This document shows positions 17,527 to 27,210 of a stretch of 64,000 nt of DNA, piece after piece. Every line of letters begins with the position of its first letter. Within the stretch, counting starts at the first letter, position 1. Both the position numbers and the translations under genes were made by a program. The stretch is from Lutispora thermophila DSM 19022 (GTDB lineage Bacteria; Bacillota; Clostridia; Lutisporales; Lutisporaceae): assembly GCF_900142105.1 (NCBI RefSeq), contig NZ_FQZS01000016.1, forward strand, positions 36,192-100,191. The letters run 5' to 3'. The notes under the pieces were generated by a model. The model saw nothing but the letters and a program-made list of their open reading frames with translations. It did no database searches and was not told where the DNA came from.

Positions 17527-19128
17527 ATGGATGAGCAGTATATTCTTCAACTAAAGAATATAAGCAAAGAGTATTTTGGAAATAAGGTCTTAAAAGAAGT
17601 AAATTTGAATGTAAAAGCCGGTGAAATTCATGCATTGGTAGGAGAAAATGGTGCAGGAAAATCTACACTTATGAATATTATATTTGGAATGCCTGTCATT
17701 CATAGTACAGGAGGATATACAGGAGAAATTATCTTTGACGGCAAAACGGTCGATATAAAATCTCCAAAGGATGCACTAGATTTAGGAATAGGAATGGTAC
17801 ATCAGGAATTTATGTTGCTTCCTGGTTTTACAATAACAGAGAATATAAAATTAAATAGAGAAATAACAAAACATAATCCGGTTAGTCGTATTTTGGGCGA
17901 TATCATGAAGTCCTTGGATATAAAAGCTATGAGAAAGGATGCTAAAGAAGATTTGCAAAAGTTAGGTATGGATATAGATGAATGGCTTCCTATTCAGGGG
18001 CTTCCAGTAGGTTATATGCAGTTTGTTGAAATAGCTAGAGAAATTGATAAAAAGAATATAAGGTTGCTGGTGTTTGATGAGCCAACTGCAGTACTTACTG
18101 AGAGTGAAGCAGAAAAGCTTCTGGAAGCTATGAAGAAGATATCTTCTCAGGGAATAGCCATACTTTTTATAACCCATAGATTAGATGAAGTTTTGTCTGT
18201 TTCTGACAGTATAACGATTATGCGTGATGGTGAACAGGTTAGCCATATGAATACCAAAGATGCTACTTTGGCTAAAATTGCAGAGCTTATGGTAGGTAGG
18301 AAGATAGAAAGAGTTGTGCATGAAATTAGAGAAAGTAAAAATAATAATGAAATTATAATGACGATAAAGAATCTTAAGGTTAATATGCCTGGTGAAGAAG
18401 TAAAGGGGTTAGATTTGGAAGTAAAAAAGGGCGAGATCCTAGGTATAGGAGGATTAGCAGGGCAGGGTAAAATTGGAATAGCCAACGGGATTATGGGACT
18501 TTATAAATCTTCAGGTGAAGTATATTTAGGGAACACGAAACTTGAACTGAATAATACAAGAAAAGCAATAGAAAATAAGCTTGCTTTTGTATCTGAAGAT
18601 AGGCGTGGCGTTGGTTTGCTATTAGATACCTCAATTGAAATGAATATAGTAATTACAAGTATGCAGGTGCAAAATAGATTTCTTAAGAGTTTATTTGGAA
18701 TTAAACTATTTAATATTAAAGATGATAAAGCTATTAGAAGCTGGGCTTTAAAAATGATAAAAGATCTTGACATAAGATGTACAGGGCCAACTCAACTTAC
18801 TAGAAGGCTTAGCGGTGGGAATCAACAAAAAGTATGTATAGCAAGAGCTTTGACTTTGGAACCGGAAATTTTGTTTGTATCAGAACCTACCAGAGGAATA
18901 GATATTGGAGCAAAGAAACTTGTGTTGGATCTGCTTGTAAAACTCAATAGAGAGCTGGGTGTGACTATAGTAATGACATCCAGTGAATTAGGAGAGTTAA
19001 GATCTATCTGTGATAGAATCGCCATAATTTATGATGGTAAATTGGAAGGCATATTGAATCCGACAGATTCGGATGCTGATTTTGGTTTAATGATGGCGGG
19101 GAAATATGGTGCAAAGGAGGTTGTATAG
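17527..19128 (+). CDS. ABC transporter ATPase, two-domain sugar/nucleoside type
   Basis: A 533-residue protein with two ABC cassettes, as in RbsA/MglA and the BMP-type nucleoside importers. Cassette 1 has Walker A GENGAGKST (about residues 35-43), an ABC signature of the unusual form LPVGYMQFVEIA, and Walker B LLVFDEPTA. Cassette 2 has a looser Walker A region (GGLAGQGKIG), signature LSGGNQQKV, and Walker B ILFVSEPTRG. A degenerate second half is normal for this class. The ATG at 17527 was chosen because AAGGAGG is seven bases upstream; the ATG at 17521 is too close. It energises the two permeases that follow, and its stop codon abuts the next ATG. Confidence 0.93.
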   Translation: MDEQYILQLKNISKEYFGNKVLKEVNLNVKAGEIHALVGENGAGKSTLMNIIFGMPVIHSTGGYTGEIIFDGKTVDIKSPKDALDLGIGMVHQEFMLLPGFTITENIKLNREITKHNPVSRILGDIMKSLDIKAMRKDAKEDLQKLGMDIDEWLPIQGLPVGYMQFVEIAREIDKKNIRLLVFDEPTAVLTESEAEKLLEAMKKISSQGIAILFITHRLDEVLSVSDSITIMRDGEQVSHMNTKDATLAKIAELMVGRKIERVVHEIRESKNNNEIIMTIKNLKVNMPGEEVKGLDLEVKKGEILGIGGLAGQGKIGIANGIMGLYKSSGEVYLGNTKLELNNTRKAIENKLAFVSEDRRGVGLLLDTSIEMNIVITSMQVQNRFLKSLFGIKLFNIKDDKAIRSWALKMIKDLDIRCTGPTQLTRRLSGGNQQKVCIARALTLEPEILFVSEPTRGIDIGAKKLVLDLLVKLNRELGVTIVMTSSELGELRSICDRIAIIYDGKLEGILNPTDSDADFGLMMAGKYGAKEVV

Positions 19129-20172
19129 ATGAAGGAGTTTTGGAAAAGGATCACTGATAAATATGGTTATCCAAAAGTTTTAATTACAATATTCTTGATA
19201 ATATTATGTATAATTGCAGTAATACAACAGCAAAATCTACCTGGTCTTTTGAAGGATTCGTTGGTTAGAATTGGCATGAACGGTGTCCTTGTATTAGCCA
19301 TGGTACCTAGTATAAACTCCGGAACTGGTTTGAATTTCGGATTATCTATAGGCATCCTTTGTGGAATATTAGCAGGATGCATCAGCATAGAATTAAAGCT
19401 TACTGGAATGACTGCTTTAATTGCAGCAATTCTAATGTCTATACCTTTCTCAGTTATTGCTGGATATTTGTATGGCCTATTGCTAAATAGAGTAAAGGGC
19501 GATGAAATGACTGTAGGAACGTATATGGGATTTTCTATTGTTTCTTTGATGTGCATAGGATGGTTACTACTTCCTTTCCAGAGTCCAGATATGATTTGGG
19601 CTATTGGAGGAAAAGGATTAAGGACAACCATAGCTTTAGCAGATAAGTTTGGTAAAGTCTTGGACGATTTTTTATCATTTAATGTTTTAGGGGAACCAGT
19701 TCCAACAGGATCACTGTTGTTTTTCGGTTTAATGTGTGTGATAGTGTGGCTGTTTTTTAAAACAAAGACTGGTGTTGCAATGATAGCTGCTGGTGACAAT
19801 GCTAAGTTTGCAGCTGCAAATGGAATTAATGTTAATCAACAGAGAGTTATTGGAACAATATTATCTATGGTTCTTGGAGGTATAGGAATAGTAATTTATG
19901 CTCAAAGTTTTGGGTTTTTCCAATTGTATACTGGCCCATTGATGATGCCGTTTATGGCGGTGTCTGCGGTACTCATAGGAGGAGCTTCAGCTAAAAAAGC
20001 CAATATTGCTAACGTAGTATCTGGTACAACTCTGTTTTTCGCATTGTTAGCAATATCACTACCTGTAATTAATAAAATGATGCCCGAAGGCAACTTATCA
20101 GAAGTAATAAGAATCATTGTAACTTATGGTGTTATCCTGTATGCGTTGACTAAAGTAGGGGGTGACAATTAG
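19129..20172 (+). CDS. ABC transporter permease 1 (sugar/BMP-type)
   Basis: A 347-residue integral membrane protein with about eight to ten hydrophobic helices. It has the cytoplasmic loop motif GDNAKFAAANGINV, which contacts the ATPase in the ribose/nucleoside family, and a GGASAKKANI segment. The ATG follows the ATPase stop without a gap, so translation is coupled. Together with the next permease it should form a heterodimeric channel for the ligand of the DUF3798 lipoprotein. Confidence 0.9.
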   Translation: MKEFWKRITDKYGYPKVLITIFLIILCIIAVIQQQNLPGLLKDSLVRIGMNGVLVLAMVPSINSGTGLNFGLSIGILCGILAGCISIELKLTGMTALIAAILMSIPFSVIAGYLYGLLLNRVKGDEMTVGTYMGFSIVSLMCIGWLLLPFQSPDMIWAIGGKGLRTTIALADKFGKVLDDFLSFNVLGEPVPTGSLLFFGLMCVIVWLFFKTKTGVAMIAAGDNAKFAAANGINVNQQRVIGTILSMVLGGIGIVIYAQSFGFFQLYTGPLMMPFMAVSAVLIGGASAKKANIANVVSGTTLFFALLAISLPVINKMMPEGNLSEVIRIIVTYGVILYALTKVGGDN

Positions 20173-20173
20173 T

Positions 20174-21286
20174 ATGAATACCCAAATAGACATAAGCAAA
20201 AGAAAACAAACAAGCAAGATATCTTTTATGAATATACTGGCTAATTACTCTGTGCCTATTTTGTTTGTTATAATATGCATGTTAGGCATATATGCATCAA
20301 AGCTAAACATGACGTATATTTTGAATGAAATTGTAATAAGGCTTTCGCGAAACTTATTTCTGGTTTTGGCATTGATAATACCTGTTATGGCAGGAATGGG
20401 CCTGAATTTTGCTATTGTAATTGGAGCTATGGCTGGCCAGATAGGACTAATAGCAATAAAAGTACTAGATATGGGAGGCTTCACCGGCTTTTTAATGGCA
20501 CTTTTGATTTCTACTCCATTTGCCTTGCTCTTTGGATATGGAACAGGACAAATTCTTAATAAGACAAAGGGAAAAGAAATGATAACTGGATTAATGTTGG
20601 GCTATTTTGCAAATGGATTATATCAACTTGTATTTCTTACATTTATGGGGACTATTATTCCTGTAAATAATCCAGAGATCATACTAAGTGGCGGTGTAGG
20701 ATTAAAAAACGCGTTGGATCTTAAGTTTATTCAATATTCACTTGATAATCTAATTAAATTGGATATAGCAGGAGTTAAAATACCTGTGGTAACAATATTA
20801 TTTATTTTAGTACTCTGCTTCGTGCTAAGATTTGTCATAAAAACAAAGCTTGGGCAGGATTTTAGAGCATTGGGTCAAGATATTAATATAGCTGAAGTAT
20901 CGGGCATTAATACAAACAAGACACGATTGATTGCCATTACTATATCAACTGTACTTGCTGCATGGGGACAGATAATATTTTTACAAAATATTGGTACTTT
21001 AAACACATATAATAGCCATGAACAAGTAGGAATGTTTGCTATTGCTGCATTGTTGGTAGGTGGAGCATCTGTCACAAAAGCAACCATTGGTCAAGCAGTA
21101 GTAGGAACTTTGCTATTCCATACTTTGTTTATTGTATCTCCATTTGCAGGTAAAAATCTTTTCGGAGATGCGCAGATTGGAGAATATTTTAGATCCTTTA
21201 TCGCTTACGGAGTTATTGCATTGTCTCTTGTACTCCATGCATGGCAGAAATATATGAAGGAACATAATAAAGAAAAATTAGGTTAA
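20174..21286 (+). CDS. ABC transporter permease 2 (sugar/BMP-type)
   Basis: A 370-residue membrane protein with a basic N-terminal tail, about eight to ten hydrophobic helices, and the ATPase-contact loop LGQDINIAEVSGINTNKTR. A GGASVTKATIGQ segment parallels permease 1. The ATG at 20174 lies one base after the previous stop; a GTG at 20162 overlaps that gene and the GGGGGTG ribosome binding site. It is the last gene of the DUF3798 transport operon. Confidence 0.88.
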   Translation: MNTQIDISKRKQTSKISFMNILANYSVPILFVIICMLGIYASKLNMTYILNEIVIRLSRNLFLVLALIIPVMAGMGLNFAIVIGAMAGQIGLIAIKVLDMGGFTGFLMALLISTPFALLFGYGTGQILNKTKGKEMITGLMLGYFANGLYQLVFLTFMGTIIPVNNPEIILSGGVGLKNALDLKFIQYSLDNLIKLDIAGVKIPVVTILFILVLCFVLRFVIKTKLGQDFRALGQDINIAEVSGINTNKTRLIAITISTVLAAWGQIIFLQNIGTLNTYNSHEQVGMFAIAALLVGGASVTKATIGQAVVGTLLFHTLFIVSPFAGKNLFGDAQIGEYFRSFIAYGVIALSLVLHAWQKYMKEHNKEKLG

Positions 21287-21304
21287 AATAATATAAAATA
21301 AATA

Positions 21305-21334
21305 TTGACAATAATCAATATATAGTGCTATTAT
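21305..21334 (+). promoter_or_regulatory. Promoter of the infC-rpmI-rplT operon
   Basis: TTGACA (21305-21310), an 18-base spacer and an extended -10 TGCTATTAT (hexamer 21329-21334). Confidence 0.8.
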
Positions 21335-21340
21335 ATATAG

Positions 21341-21446
21341 GTCAAGTAGAAGGTCCACTTCTCACCTTACGGTTTTGCTGGTAAGGTAAATAATTAGTCC
21401 ATATAGTATTTAATGGGCAGGTGGATATTTCTACCTGCCCAATTTT
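21341..21446 (+). promoter_or_regulatory. Probable L20 autoregulatory leader of infC-rpmI-rplT
   Basis: The leader contains three foldable blocks: AAGT...ACTT at the 5' end, ACCTTAC...GTAAGGT in the middle, and a strong terminator-like stem GGGCAGGT...ACCTGCCC (21415-21440) followed by AATTTT just before infC. In Firmicutes this operon is commonly controlled by ribosomal protein L20 binding a leader that precedes a terminator. Position and layout match; the L20-binding motif itself was not checked by folding. Confidence 0.6.
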
Positions 21447-21465
21447 AATATGGAGGTGATTGGTT

Positions 21466-21981
21466 ATAAGCATTAACAAGGATATCCAAATAAATGAGGA
21501 AATCAAAGATAAAGAAGTTAGAGTAATTGATACTAACGGAGAACAACTTGGTATAATGTCTTCCAAGCAAGCTTTAGAAATTGCTATGGAAAGAGAATTA
21601 GACCTTGTTAAAATAGCTCCACAGGCTAAACCGCCAGTATGCAAGATAATGGATTATGGTAAATTTACTTTTGAGCAGAGCAAAAGAGAAAAAGAAGCCC
21701 GAAAGAATCAAAAAGTTATTAATGTTAAGGAAATTAGATTTTCTCCTAAAATTGAAGAACATGACTTAAATGTAAAAGCAAAGAATGCTCAAAAGTTTTT
21801 GAATGATGGTAATAAGGTAAAAGTTACAATAAGATTCAGAGGCAGAGAAATAGATCATGTTGCATATGGAGAAAAAGCCTTGGAAAGGTTTTATGAAATA
21901 ATTAAAGATCATTGTGTAATTGAAAAACCGGCGAAATTAGAAGGGAAAAATCTTTCTTTGACTTTATCGCCCAAACAATAG
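21466..21981 (+). CDS. infC: Translation initiation factor IF-3
   Basis: IF-3 keeps 30S subunits free and checks initiation codons. Family motifs are [21 protein letters not shown] at the N-terminus, the central [10 protein letters not shown], and a C-terminal RNA-binding domain ([21 protein letters not shown]). There is no ATG, GTG or TTG at a good distance from the GGAGGTGAT at 21452-21460: TTG 21460 overlaps it, ATA 21466 is nine bases from GGAGG, and ATT 21472 is fifteen. I chose ATA 21466 because infC genes often use rare start codons that IF-3 itself discriminates. The product would be about 171 residues. Confidence 0.93.
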   Translation: MSINKDIQINEEIKDKEVRVIDTNGEQLGIMSSKQALEIAMERELDLVKIAPQAKPPVCKIMDYGKFTFEQSKREKEARKNQKVINVKEIRFSPKIEEHDLNVKAKNAQKFLNDGNKVKVTIRFRGREIDHVAYGEKALERFYEIIKDHCVIEKPAKLEGKNLSLTLSPKQ

Positions 21982-22001
21982 TTAAAAGGGAGGACTTAGT
22001 A

Positions 22002-22199
22002 ATGCCAAAAATGAAAACCCATAAAGCTTCAGCTAAAAGATTCAGCTTCACTAAATCAGGAAAAGTAAAAAGAGCTAAAGCTTACAAGCAACATATTCTA
22101 ACTAAGAAAAGTTCAAAAAGAAGAAGAAATCTTAGAAAGACAGGTTATGCAAGCTCAACTGAAGCCAAAATCATCAGAAAATTGGTTCCATATAAATAA
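22002..22199 (+). CDS. rpmI: 50S ribosomal protein L35
   Basis: A 65-residue, very basic protein with the full L35 pattern: [14 protein letters not shown] at the start, then [18 protein letters not shown] and RRNLRKTGY. It lies between infC and rplT, the standard order, with a GGGAGG site upstream. Confidence 0.97.
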   Translation: MPKMKTHKASAKRFSFTKSGKVKRAKAYKQHILTKKSSKRRRNLRKTGYASSTEAKIIRKLVPYK

Positions 22200-22223
22200 T
22201 TTCCATAAGGAGGCAGCATTAAG

Positions 22224-22583
22224 ATGGCAAGAGTAAAAAGAGCATTAAATGCCCATAAGAAACGCAGAAAGATATTAAAATTAGCTAAAGGCTATGTAGG
22301 AGCCAGAAGCAAGAAATATAGAGTAGCTAATGAAACAGTTATAAGAGCATTGAGATTTGCTTACATCGGAAGAAAGCTAAGAAAGAGAGATTTCAGGAAG
22401 CTTTGGATAGCAAGAATAAATGCAGCTGCAAGAGCTCACGGATTATCTTACAGCAAATTTATAAGTGGACTTAAGAAGTCGGGTATCGAGATAAACAGAA
22501 AAATGTTATCAGAAATGGCTATCAACGATGAAGCTGGTTTTGCAAAATTAGTTGAAATAGCTAAGCAAAACATAAACGCATAA
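22224..22583 (+). CDS. rplT: 50S ribosomal protein L20
   Basis: A 119-residue basic protein with L20 motifs [22 protein letters not shown] and [16 protein letters not shown]. It binds 23S rRNA early in assembly and, in Firmicutes, represses its own operon through the infC leader. The gene follows rpmI by 24 bases with AAGGAGG upstream and ends at a terminator. Confidence 0.98.
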   Translation: MARVKRALNAHKKRRKILKLAKGYVGARSKKYRVANETVIRALRFAYIGRKLRKRDFRKLWIARINAAARAHGLSYSKFISGLKKSGIEINRKMLSEMAINDEAGFAKLVEIAKQNINA

Positions 22584-22603
22584 AAGACCGTAAGGTCTTT
22601 TTG
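22582..22603 (+). terminator. Terminator after rplT
   Basis: AAAAGACC pairs with GGTCTTTT around GTAA and is followed by Ts. It begins in the stop codon of rplT. Confidence 0.8.
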
Positions 22604-22648
22604 TTTATATAGAGAAACGATTTCTTTATTATGGAGATAGGTGATATA

Positions 22649-23458
22649 ATGATACAAGTTATTGCCAGTTGTCAAAACAAGATAATAAAGCATTGTAAAT
22701 CTTTGCAAACGAAGAAGTATAGAGATTCAACCAATGAGTTCTTGATAGAAGGTATTAAATTATTGAAAGAAGCTATTGAATCTAATGTTAAATTAACTGC
22801 ATTATTGTATCACAATGAGGCTGCAAAGGATCGTGATGTTCAGAGCATAATAAAAATGTGCATGGAAAAGAATATAGTTATATATGAACTTCATGAGAAA
22901 CCATACATGGATATAAGCGAAACAAAGACACCCCAAGGGGTTATAGGCATAGGCAAAAAGATAGATTATAATGTTAACAAATTGCTTAGGTCTAACAGAT
23001 TTAATATAATAATAATGGAGCAGGTACAGGATCCAGGAAATGTGGGGACAATAATTAGGACAGCAGATGCCTTTGGTTTTGATATGGTTTTTTTATCAAA
23101 AGGATGCGCTGATGTTTATTCAGGTAAAGTAATAAGATCAACAATGGGGTCAATATTTCATATTCCTATAATAACAGATGTGAGTCTGGAAAGTTTATTA
23201 AAGAAGTTTATTGATTTAGAGGTATATACAATAGCAGCAACTCCCCATACTGGCTTGTCATGTTATGATATAGAATATGGCGATAGAAATGCTATAATTA
23301 TAGGTAATGAATCCAAGGGTCTAAGTAGCAATATTATGGATATGGTAAAAATAAAAGCCAACATACCTATGGTAGGAATGGCAGAGTCATTAAATGCAGG
23401 TATTGCAGCTGCCATAATGATGTACGAAGCAACAAGATATAAGCTTAAGCATAGGTAA
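22649..23458 (+). CDS. TrmH/SpoU-family RNA 2'-O-methyltransferase
   Basis: A 269-residue SPOUT methyltransferase. The N-terminal substrate-binding domain (about 1-95) has the FLIEGIKLLKEAIES pattern of the rRNA methylases. The catalytic domain has motif 1 DPGNVGTIIRTADAFG, motif 2 IIGNESKGLS, and motif 3 IPMVGMAESLNAGIAAAIMMYE, which form the trefoil-knot SAM site. Position beside pheST matches the Bacillus ysgA location. The likely target is an rRNA 2'-hydroxyl; the exact nucleotide is not readable. The ATG at 22649 has AGGTGA upstream; the ATG at 22631 has no site. Confidence 0.9.
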   Translation: MIQVIASCQNKIIKHCKSLQTKKYRDSTNEFLIEGIKLLKEAIESNVKLTALLYHNEAAKDRDVQSIIKMCMEKNIVIYELHEKPYMDISETKTPQGVIGIGKKIDYNVNKLLRSNRFNIIIMEQVQDPGNVGTIIRTADAFGFDMVFLSKGCADVYSGKVIRSTMGSIFHIPIITDVSLESLLKKFIDLEVYTIAATPHTGLSCYDIEYGDRNAIIIGNESKGLSSNIMDMVKIKANIPMVGMAESLNAGIAAAIMMYEATRYKLKHR

Positions 23459-23472
23459 GAATATTGATATTA

Positions 23473-23502
23473 TTGTAATAATATAGTATCATATGCTATA
23501 AT
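23473..23502 (+). promoter_or_regulatory. Promoter of the pheST T-box leader
   Basis: TTGTAA (23473-23478), an 18-base spacer and an extended -10 TGCTATAAT (hexamer 23497-23502). Confidence 0.65.
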
Positions 23503-23539
23503 TAAGAATAAATTAGTAAAAACTAGATATTAATAATCG

Positions 23540-23757
23540 ATGAAGGAAAGAGTAAGGTATATCAAGTATAAGAGAGATGGTGTCGTGGCTGAGAGCGCCA
23601 TTTACTGTGGTATATCTGAAGTTCATTCTGGAGATTCGGAGCTGAATTAAAAGTAGGTTTCGACGGCATAGCCGTTAACTTTTGAGAGGCCTTTGTGGCA
23701 ATTAGGGTGGTACCGCGGAAAACTTCGTCCCTTTGTTGGGAATGGGGTTTTTTTTTA
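23540..23757 (+). promoter_or_regulatory. T-box leader of pheST (specifier TTC, Phe)
   Basis: Stem I begins with GATGAAGGAAAGAGTA, followed by the AAGAGAGATGG bulge region and the specifier TTC at 23622-23624 after GAA-G. The T-box sequence AGGGTGGTACCGCG is at 23704-23717. A terminator stem with a run of eight or more Ts follows at 23718-23757. The specifier codon matches the amino acid of the downstream synthetase. Confidence 0.93.
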
Positions 23758-23790
23758 TGAATGAATAACTTGAAGAAAGGAGTTTTATGT

Positions 23791-24810
23791 ATGAAGGATA
23801 TACTTGAAAAAATAAAAAATGAATCTATTATTGAAATCGATAAAGTTGAATCTATTCAACAGCTTGAAGAAATAAGAGTAAAGTATCTAGGTAAAAAAGG
23901 TCAACTTACACAATTACTTCGTGGTATGGGCCAATTAACTCCAGAGGAAAGACCTGTTGTTGGACAGCTTGCAAATGAAGTAAGAGACTTAATAACAGAA
24001 AAAATAGAGCAGACTGCCTATTGCCTAAAAAGAAAAGATTTAGAAAAGAGATTAAGAAGTGAGTTTATTGATGTTACCATGCCAGGAAGAAAGAAAAAAT
24101 TGGGGAATAGACATCCTTTGACTAAGGTATTAAATGAAATTGAAGATATATTTATCGGAATGGGTTTCTCTATAGTAGAAGGACCTGAAATAGAGAAAAC
24201 TTATTACAACTTTGATGCACTAAATCATAGCAAATATCATCCTGCAAGGGATATGCAGGATACATTTTATATAACTGAGGATTTGTTATTGAGGACTCAG
24301 ACTTCGCCAAATCAAGTAAGGACAATGGAGAGACAGAAACCTCCTATTAGAGTAATAGTACCAGGCAAAGTATATAGATCAGATGAGATTGATGCAACTC
24401 ACTCACCTATGTTCCATCAGATAGAAGGATTGGTTGTTGATAAAGGTATAACAATGGCAAATTTGAAAGGGACATTGGATGTTTTTGCTAAAAAACTGTT
24501 TGGAGAGCAGACAAGAACAAAATTCAGACCTCACCATTTCCCCTTTACCGAGCCCAGTGCAGAAATGGATTGCACATGTTCTGCCTGTGGAGGAGAAGGC
24601 TGTCGCATATGTAAGAATACAGGTTGGATTGAGATTTTAGGAGCTGGTATGGTTCATCCCAATGTCCTTGCAAATTGTGGTATAGATCCAGAAGAATATT
24701 CAGGATTTGCATTCGGAATGGGTTTGGATAGAATAGCCTTGTTAAAATACGACATTTCAGACCTAAGGCTAATGTTTGAAAACGATAAGAGATTTCTTGA
24801 ACAGTTTTAA
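23791..24810 (+). CDS. pheS: Phenylalanyl-tRNA synthetase alpha subunit
   Basis: Catalytic subunit of the heterotetrameric synthetase. The 339-residue protein has an N-terminal coiled-coil for tRNA binding (about 1-90) and class II motif 2 ([16 protein letters not shown]). A cysteine-rich insert ([17 protein letters not shown]), common in clostridial PheS, precedes motif 3 ([16 protein letters not shown]). The ATG at 23791 has AAAGGAG eight bases upstream; the ATG at 23761 is inside the terminator tail. It is followed 15 bases later by pheT. Confidence 0.97.
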   Translation: MKDILEKIKNESIIEIDKVESIQQLEEIRVKYLGKKGQLTQLLRGMGQLTPEERPVVGQLANEVRDLITEKIEQTAYCLKRKDLEKRLRSEFIDVTMPGRKKKLGNRHPLTKVLNEIEDIFIGMGFSIVEGPEIEKTYYNFDALNHSKYHPARDMQDTFYITEDLLLRTQTSPNQVRTMERQKPPIRVIVPGKVYRSDEIDATHSPMFHQIEGLVVDKGITMANLKGTLDVFAKKLFGEQTRTKFRPHHFPFTEPSAEMDCTCSACGGEGCRICKNTGWIEILGAGMVHPNVLANCGIDPEEYSGFAFGMGLDRIALLKYDISDLRLMFENDKRFLEQF

Positions 24811-24825
24811 GAGGGAGGAATTAAT

Positions 24826-27201
24826 ATGCTTGTACCGATTAAATGGCTAAAAGACTATGTTGACTTGGATATAGATATAAAAGACTATGTTGATGGAATG
24901 ACAATGTCTGGTACAAAAGTGGAATCTGTTGAGGAAGTAGGACAGAATATAGATAAAGTTGTAGTTGGAAAAATCATTGAGATAACTCCTCATCCCAATG
25001 CAGATAGTCTATTGGTAACAAAGGTTGATGTAGGAGGAGAAATTCTTCAGATAATTACTGGAGCAAACAATATTAAAGTAAATAATTATGTACCTGTGGC
25101 GTTGCACGGTTCTACTCTACCTGATGGAACAAAGATAAAAAAAGGTAAATTGAGAGGTCTTGAATCCAATGGTATGTTGTGCTCTCCAGAAGAATTAGGA
25201 TTGAATGCAGAAAGCTTTCCGGATGGCATATATATATTGGATAAAGAATACCCTCTTGGAACAGATATAAAAAAGGTTCTTGGGTTAGATGATAAGATAG
25301 TGGAGTTTGAAATAACCAATAACAGGCCAGATTGCTTAAGCATGCTTGGTATAGCTCGTGAAACTGCTGCTACCTTTGGCTTGAAAATGAATTATCCAAG
25401 CATTGAGGTTTCTGGCAAAGATGGAGATGTATCTGATTATATTTCTGTAGATGTTCAAGCTACTGATTTATGCCCTAGATTTGCAGTAAGAGTAATAAAA
25501 AATGTAGAAGTAAAGAGTTCGCCTGCATGGATGCAGGATAGATTGCTGAAAGCAGGAGTAAGACCCATTAATAATATAGTTGATATAACAAACTATGTAA
25601 TGCTGGAAACTGGCCAGCCTATGCATGCATATGATTTAAACATGTTGGAAGGTAATAAAATAGTTGTCAGAAGAGCAAAAGATAATGAAAAGATAGTTAC
25701 ATTAGATGAGATAGAAAGAATACTGGATAATAAAACACTTGTAATAGCAGATGAGAATAAAGCCATCGGTATAGCTGGAATAATGGGAGGTTATAACAGC
25801 GAAATTAAAGAGGATACCAAAACTATTGCCTTCGAAGCTGCAATATTTGATTCCGTAAACGTAAGACTTTCATCAAAAAAGTTAGGTATACGAACAGAAG
25901 CATCCTCAAGGTTTGAGAAAGGCTTGGATGCAGCAATGGTACAGTTCGCCATTGATAGAGCTTGCCATCTGGTGGAAGAGTTAGGAGCAGGAGAAGTTGT
26001 TGGTGGAATGATAGACATATATCCTACAAGAAAAGAAAGAAGAATTATGAATTTAAGAACTGAGCGTGTGAAATGGTTGCTTGGAGTTGATATCCCTGTA
26101 GACAAGATGAAGAAAATATTGGAATCTTTAGAGTTTAAAGTTTCTGGAGTTGGGATATTGGAAGTTTCAGTACCTACTTTCAGGGATGATGTAACTATAG
26201 AGGCTGATTTGATAGAAGAAATTGCTAGAATATATGGATATGATAATATTCCTTCTAAACTTATGGATACAACCTTTACCCAGGGAGGAAGGAATGAAAA
26301 ACAGAGAATTAGGGAAATTGTCCGAGATAATATGACAGCACAAGGTTTGTTTGAAACTTGCACATATACCTTTGTAAGTCCCAGTGTATTCAATCAGATT
26401 AACTGTAAAGCAGAAAATCCATTAAGAAAAGCAATAAAAATAATAAATCCCCTTGGTGAAGACCAAAGTATAATGAGAACTACCATAATTCCAAATATGT
26501 TGGAAGTCATTAGTAGAAATTATAATAGAAAGATAACAGAGGGTATGTTCTATGAACTATCTAAGGTATATCTGGCTGAAGAATTGCCATTAAAGGATTT
26601 AGCCCATGAGAGAGATACTCTTATTATAGGAATATATGGAGATAAGGATTTCTTTGACTTAAAAGGAATCATTGAGAATCTGATGGATGATTTAAATATC
26701 ACTAATTATAGAGTCCTTCCTTCAAATAATGAGAGTTTTCACCCAGGCAGAACTGCAGAATTGCTGATAAATAATAAGAGAATTGGATATTTAGGAGAGA
26801 TTCATCCTGATGTATTAGATAATTATGATATTCCTACAAGGGTATATATAGCAGAGTTAGATTTTGAAGAGATAGTCCTACAGACTAATTTAAACATTAA
26901 ATATAAACCTTTGCCTAAGTATCCATCTATCCAAAGAGACATTGCTGTAGTTGTATCAGAAGAAATTACAGCAGGACAAATTGAAGAGATAATAAGGAAT
27001 AAGGGTGGAAAGCTTGTTGAAGAAGTAAATCTCTTTGATATTTACCGCGGTTCCCAAATTGAAGAAGGCTACAAGAGCATGGCCTATAGTATAATATATA
27101 GATCAGAAGAAAAGACTTTGACAGAAGAAGACATTACGAAGGTTCATAATAAAATCCTGAATTCCTTAGCAAGCCAAGTAGGAGCAATATTAAGAAGCTA
27201 A
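24826..27201 (+). CDS. pheT: Phenylalanyl-tRNA synthetase beta subunit
   Basis: A 791-residue beta subunit with the usual order: EMAP-II-like tRNA-binding domain (about 40-150, with TPHPNADSLLVTKVDVG), B3/4 editing region (about 210-390), B5 domain, core catalytic-like domain (GRTAELLINNKRIGYLGEIHP) and the C-terminal anticodon-binding domain (LPKYPSIQRDIAVVV; YKSMAYSIIYRSEEKTLTEE). Length and domain content are complete. Confidence 0.97.
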   Translation: MLVPIKWLKDYVDLDIDIKDYVDGMTMSGTKVESVEEVGQNIDKVVVGKIIEITPHPNADSLLVTKVDVGGEILQIITGANNIKVNNYVPVALHGSTLPDGTKIKKGKLRGLESNGMLCSPEELGLNAESFPDGIYILDKEYPLGTDIKKVLGLDDKIVEFEITNNRPDCLSMLGIARETAATFGLKMNYPSIEVSGKDGDVSDYISVDVQATDLCPRFAVRVIKNVEVKSSPAWMQDRLLKAGVRPINNIVDITNYVMLETGQPMHAYDLNMLEGNKIVVRRAKDNEKIVTLDEIERILDNKTLVIADENKAIGIAGIMGGYNSEIKEDTKTIAFEAAIFDSVNVRLSSKKLGIRTEASSRFEKGLDAAMVQFAIDRACHLVEELGAGEVVGGMIDIYPTRKERRIMNLRTERVKWLLGVDIPVDKMKKILESLEFKVSGVGILEVSVPTFRDDVTIEADLIEEIARIYGYDNIPSKLMDTTFTQGGRNEKQRIREIVRDNMTAQGLFETCTYTFVSPSVFNQINCKAENPLRKAIKIINPLGEDQSIMRTTIIPNMLEVISRNYNRKITEGMFYELSKVYLAEELPLKDLAHERDTLIIGIYGDKDFFDLKGIIENLMDDLNITNYRVLPSNNESFHPGRTAELLINNKRIGYLGEIHPDVLDNYDIPTRVYIAELDFEEIVLQTNLNIKYKPLPKYPSIQRDIAVVVSEEITAGQIEEIIRNKGGKLVEEVNLFDIYRGSQIEEGYKSMAYSIIYRSEEKTLTEEDITKVHNKILNSLASQVGAILRS

Positions 27202-27210
27202 TTCCTATAA

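Noticed and set aside
19167..19799. 210-residue minus-strand frame inside the first permease gene
   Set aside because: Antisense to a well-supported permease; composition (Pro, Ile, Asn) mirrors hydrophobic codons on the other strand.
25791..26393. 200-residue minus-strand frame inside pheT
   Set aside because: Antisense to an intact PheT and lacks its own ribosome binding site or motifs.
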